Assembly (NCBI GenBank): GCA_030550295.1
Contig: JAUQPQ010000015.1
Coordinates: 1-23,112, forward strand
Length of the DNA: 23,112 nucleotides
DNA from: Chloroflexota bacterium
GTDB lineage: Bacteria > Chloroflexota > Dehalococcoidia > SM23-28-2 > HRBIN24
Direction of reading: 5' to 3'
In this document: positions 21,097 to 23,112 of the stretch, in pieces
How the letters are laid out: each line of letters begins with the position of its first letter
Position numbering within the stretch: the stretch's first letter is position 1
Notes under the pieces: generated by a model
The model's database searches: none
The model's input: the letters and a program-made list of their open reading frames with translations, nothing else
What the model was told of the DNA's origin: nothing
Translations under genes and position numbers: made by a program

Positions 21097-22290
21097 TCAC
21101 CTGCCTACTACTAGGGGTTGAGGGAGTAGTCTACGCCATAGCCCTTTCCCTTTCTCCCCTTGGCCGCTAAGGGATAGGGCCAGGTCCCGGAAGGCCGCTG
21201 CTGCCGGAGATTTGCCCATCACTACGGGCCTCCCCTCGTTCAGGGAGCGCCCTACCTGCTTGTCGAAGGGGACACGGCAGGTGGGAGATAATCCTAGAAC
21301 GTTGCGGACGTCTCCATTGCTGGCTCGGGTGGTGGGCGAGGTGTGGTTTATCACCACTGCTATTCGCTGTTCTGGGTAATTCCAGCTCTGTAGTATCTCT
21401 AACATGGCTATAGCCTCCTTCAGCCCTGTCACATCGGGGGTGGTCACTAAGAGGGCAACGGTGGAGAGCTCTAACGCCCTGGATATCATGTCGTTGAACC
21501 CAGAGGGGCAGTCTACCACTACAAAGTCGTAACCACGGGCCAAAACCTCAAGGATAGCCCCTACATGGTCAGGCGACAGGGGATACCACTCTCCACGCCA
21601 CGGAGGGGCTGGGAGTACCTCCACGCCAGTACTATGCCTTACCATGCACTGTCGCACGCTCTCCAGGTTTATGGGGCCCTCCTGGACGACGTCTATAATG
21701 CTCTTCTCTACTGGGAGGGCCAAAAGGGCAGCTACGTCCCCGAAGCGAATGTCCAGGTCCACTAATGCTACGCTCATGTGCACATGATGGCTCAAGGCCA
21801 CTGCCAAGTTAGTGGCGGTAGTCGTTTTGCCTACTCCTCCCTTGGGCCCAAAAACGGTCACCACCGATCCGAAGGGGGTGCTTTCTTGCCCAATATGGCC
21901 TCGTCTCCGTTCTTCTAACGTTATGAGGGAGGTGATGGCCTTAATCCACTCCTCGCGGCTGCCTGGGTAGATAAGGAAGTTGCGTACCCCCAAGGCCATG
22001 ATCCCCTTCATGAGCTCGGGTGAGGATTCCCGTTGGCGGGCATAGGCGACAATGGGAACGTCAGGCTTTAACTCCGCCAGCGCCTCAATAGTCTGAAAGG
22101 CTCGGGCCCGGGGCTCGGCTATGGCCACCATGACAATGTCAGGGGTGGTCTCCATGGACAGGGTCTTGGCCTCAACGCCGTAGTTGGCGACACCTGCTAC
22201 GGCGATGCCTGAAATGGCTAGAATCTTGCGCAACTCCTCCCTTCGGCTATGGTCAGGGTCGATGATGATTACCTGGGGATTGCGGATCAT
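21097..22290 (-). CDS. cpaE: Tad pilus localisation protein CpaE (pseudo-receiver plus ParA/MinD ATPase)
   Basis: 397-residue protein of the Tad locus; CpaE proteins position the pilus machine, often at a cell pole. A receiver-like N-terminal domain (~5-118) opens with VIIIDPDHSRREEL and keeps the acidic pair. At the usual phospho-acceptor position (four before Pro60) there is Ala56, so phosphorylation is not expected. After a linker comes a ParA/MinD-type ATPase with deviant Walker A GPKGGVGKTT (148-157), SVALVDLDIRFGD (173-185) and VVVDCPSG. The ATG at 22290 is chosen because AGGAGG lies 8 bases upstream. An in-frame GTG at 22299 sits inside that ribosome site. It begins 5 bases after cpaB ends and is followed by cpaF. 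Confidence 0.93.
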   Translation of the reverse strand: MIRNPQVIIIDPDHSRREELRKILAISGIAVAGVANYGVEAKTLSMETTPDIVMVAIAEPRARAFQTIEALAELKPDVPIVAYARQRESSPELMKGIMALGVRNFLIYPGSREEWIKAITSLITLEERRRGHIGQESTPFGSVVTVFGPKGGVGKTTTATNLAVALSHHVHMSVALVDLDIRFGDVAALLALPVEKSIIDVVQEGPINLESVRQCMVRHSTGVEVLPAPPWRGEWYPLSPDHVGAILEVLARGYDFVVVDCPSGFNDMISRALELSTVALLVTTPDVTGLKEAIAMLEILQSWNYPEQRIAVVINHTSPTTRASNGDVRNVLGLSPTCRVPFDKQVGRSLNEGRPVVMGKSPAAAAFRDLALSLSGQGEKGKGLWRRLLPQPLVVGR

Positions 22291-22295
22291 CCCTT

Positions 22296-23112
22296 TCACC
22301 TCCTACTTAGCAGGGATGCTATCGCTTCCAGGTCGGGGGGCAGGCGAGCCCCTCCTGTTAAAGGCGCTACGAAGGTAGGGTTCATGTCGCTAAAGCTGCG
22401 CAGGGCAAGATAGATGGTGCCCTTCTTTGAGGCCAAGGAGACGGCCAAGACCTGTGGCGGGTCTAGGGCTAGTGTCACTGTCTTGGCTTTCGGCTGGGGT
22501 TCTGCTTGCCCTATCCTTACTCTCTCCTGGGGGGGAAGTTGTGATGCGTCTGCAGGGAGTTGGGAGACGTTTTGGGCTACCGCCAGTACTTGGACGTTTT
22601 CGGCTATCACTAGTGATGCGTAGATGTGATTATCTCTATCGACCTCGAAGACGCCAATGACGTCGACGAAGTCGCCTGGCAGTACCAGGCCGCCAACCAT
22701 GGTAGCCTCATCCACGTTTATGGCCACAGCTCGTTTGCCAGGGGGGACGATGGAGGCCAATTCGTGAGTAGAGATTTCTCGGCCTGTGCTCGCCTCCGCT
22801 AGCTTAGCTTGCGTTATCTGCTCGCCGCTAGCGATGGGATAGCGGGCGACCCTGCCCACGGCCCTCTGGATATCTGAAAGGGCCCCCTCAGTGAGCAGGT
22901 GTGATGGCACCGTTTCGACCTTGACCATCTCCAGGGTGATGCGGGTGCGGGCCGGGATATTTTGGGCAGCTATTACCACTGGTTCCCCCTGGATAGCTGG
23001 GGCATCCGAGGACCTGGCTGCTCCTTTGAGGGCTAGGTAGCTGACTAGGGCAGCTGCTAGCCCTGCTACTATCGCTAGCGCTAAGGCCCATCTGCTTCCT
23101 CGGTGGGGTACT
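22296..23112 (-). CDS. cpaB: Tad pilus assembly protein CpaB/RcpC (5' end outside window)
   Basis: Exported, membrane-anchored assembly protein with a SAF domain; in diderms it works with the CpaC secretin, in monoderms its role is less clear. The frame is open to the window edge (first full codon at 23111), so the start codon is missing. The visible N-terminus has one membrane helix (WALALAIVAGLAAALVSYLA) right at the edge. A linker follows, then the SAF domain beginning EPVVIAAQNIPARTRIT, typical for the family, with ARYPIASGEQITQAKL and PPGKRAVAINVDEA further on, and the RcpC segment GLVLPGDFVDVIGVF. The last codons (AGG AGG TGA) also form the ribosome site of cpaE, so the two are coupled. 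No secretin is visible downstream of it, only cpaE. Confidence 0.93.
   Translation of the reverse strand, partial: VPHRGSRWALALAIVAGLAAALVSYLALKGAARSSDAPAIQGEPVVIAAQNIPARTRITLEMVKVETVPSHLLTEGALSDIQRAVGRVARYPIASGEQITQAKLAEASTGREISTHELASIVPPGKRAVAINVDEATMVGGLVLPGDFVDVIGVFEVDRDNHIYASLVIAENVQVLAVAQNVSQLPADASQLPPQERVRIGQAEPQPKAKTVTLALDPPQVLAVSLASKKGTIYLALRSFSDMNPTFVAPLTGGARLPPDLEAIASLLSRR
22299..22304 (-). promoter_or_regulatory. Ribosome site (AGGAGG) deciding the cpaE start
   Basis: AGGAGG is made from the last two sense codons of cpaB and lies 8 bases before ATG 22290. The earlier in-frame GTG (22299) begins inside it and is not usable with this site. Confidence 0.75.

Overview
The window reads as a compact bacterial chromosome segment of fairly high GC. 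It carries about 21 protein genes, almost no intergenic space, and no rRNA, tRNA, CRISPR array or mobile element that I could see. The best guess for the host is a member of the Chloroflexota, perhaps a Dehalococcoidia-like lineage. The reasons are the gene combination (dnaG-rpoD, archease with RtcB, an F420-type LLM oxidoreductase, a two-helix double-zinc-ribbon membrane protein, a DRTGG P-loop protein, and a Tad pilus cluster with no secretin in view) and the sigma factor architecture. This is inferred from gene content, not from a database search.

Layout. 1-2705 (+): end of dnaG, the primary sigma factor rpoD, and a small FmdB-type zinc ribbon. 2777-3568 (-): a DUF1461-type membrane protein. 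3652-7883 (+): mazG, a single-cysteine thioredoxin-fold protein, archease, an alpha/beta hydrolase and the RNA ligase rtcB; the last three form a tight cluster. 7884-11911 (-): a UvrD/PcrA helicase, a Maf nucleotide pyrophosphatase and an Fe-S 23S rRNA m5U methyltransferase. 12014-12520 (+): the zinc-ribbon membrane protein. 12517-16423 (-): a DRTGG-domain ATPase, nicotinate phosphoribosyltransferase and a DegS-like PAS histidine kinase. 16574-16942 (+): a small hypothetical exported or anchored protein. 16939-17778 (-): an LLM-family oxidoreductase with its own good promoter. 17833 to the right edge (-): the Tad/Flp pilus genes tadC, tadB, cpaF (tadA), cpaE and the start of cpaB, closely packed or overlapping.

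Functional themes. Replication and transcription initiation sit together (dnaG-rpoD). The cluster from mazG to maf is rich in housecleaning and RNA/DNA repair: nucleotide sanitation by MazG and Maf, RNA repair by archease and RtcB, DNA unwinding by UvrD. The right third makes the inner-membrane motor and platform of a Tad pilus. CpaB exports or guides, CpaE localises, CpaF powers, and TadB and TadC form the platform.

Notable points. Three of four convergent gene pairs share or abut their stop codons. Several transcription units start with a -10 box so close to the start codon that the mRNA would be leaderless or nearly so. An unassigned hydrolase sits between archease and RtcB. An operator-like array of GATATG half-sites covers the start of the histidine kinase gene. 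CpaE carries a receiver domain that lacks the phospho-acceptor aspartate. I did not find a clearly new multi-gene system; the hydrolase embedded in the RNA-repair cluster is the best candidate for new biology.
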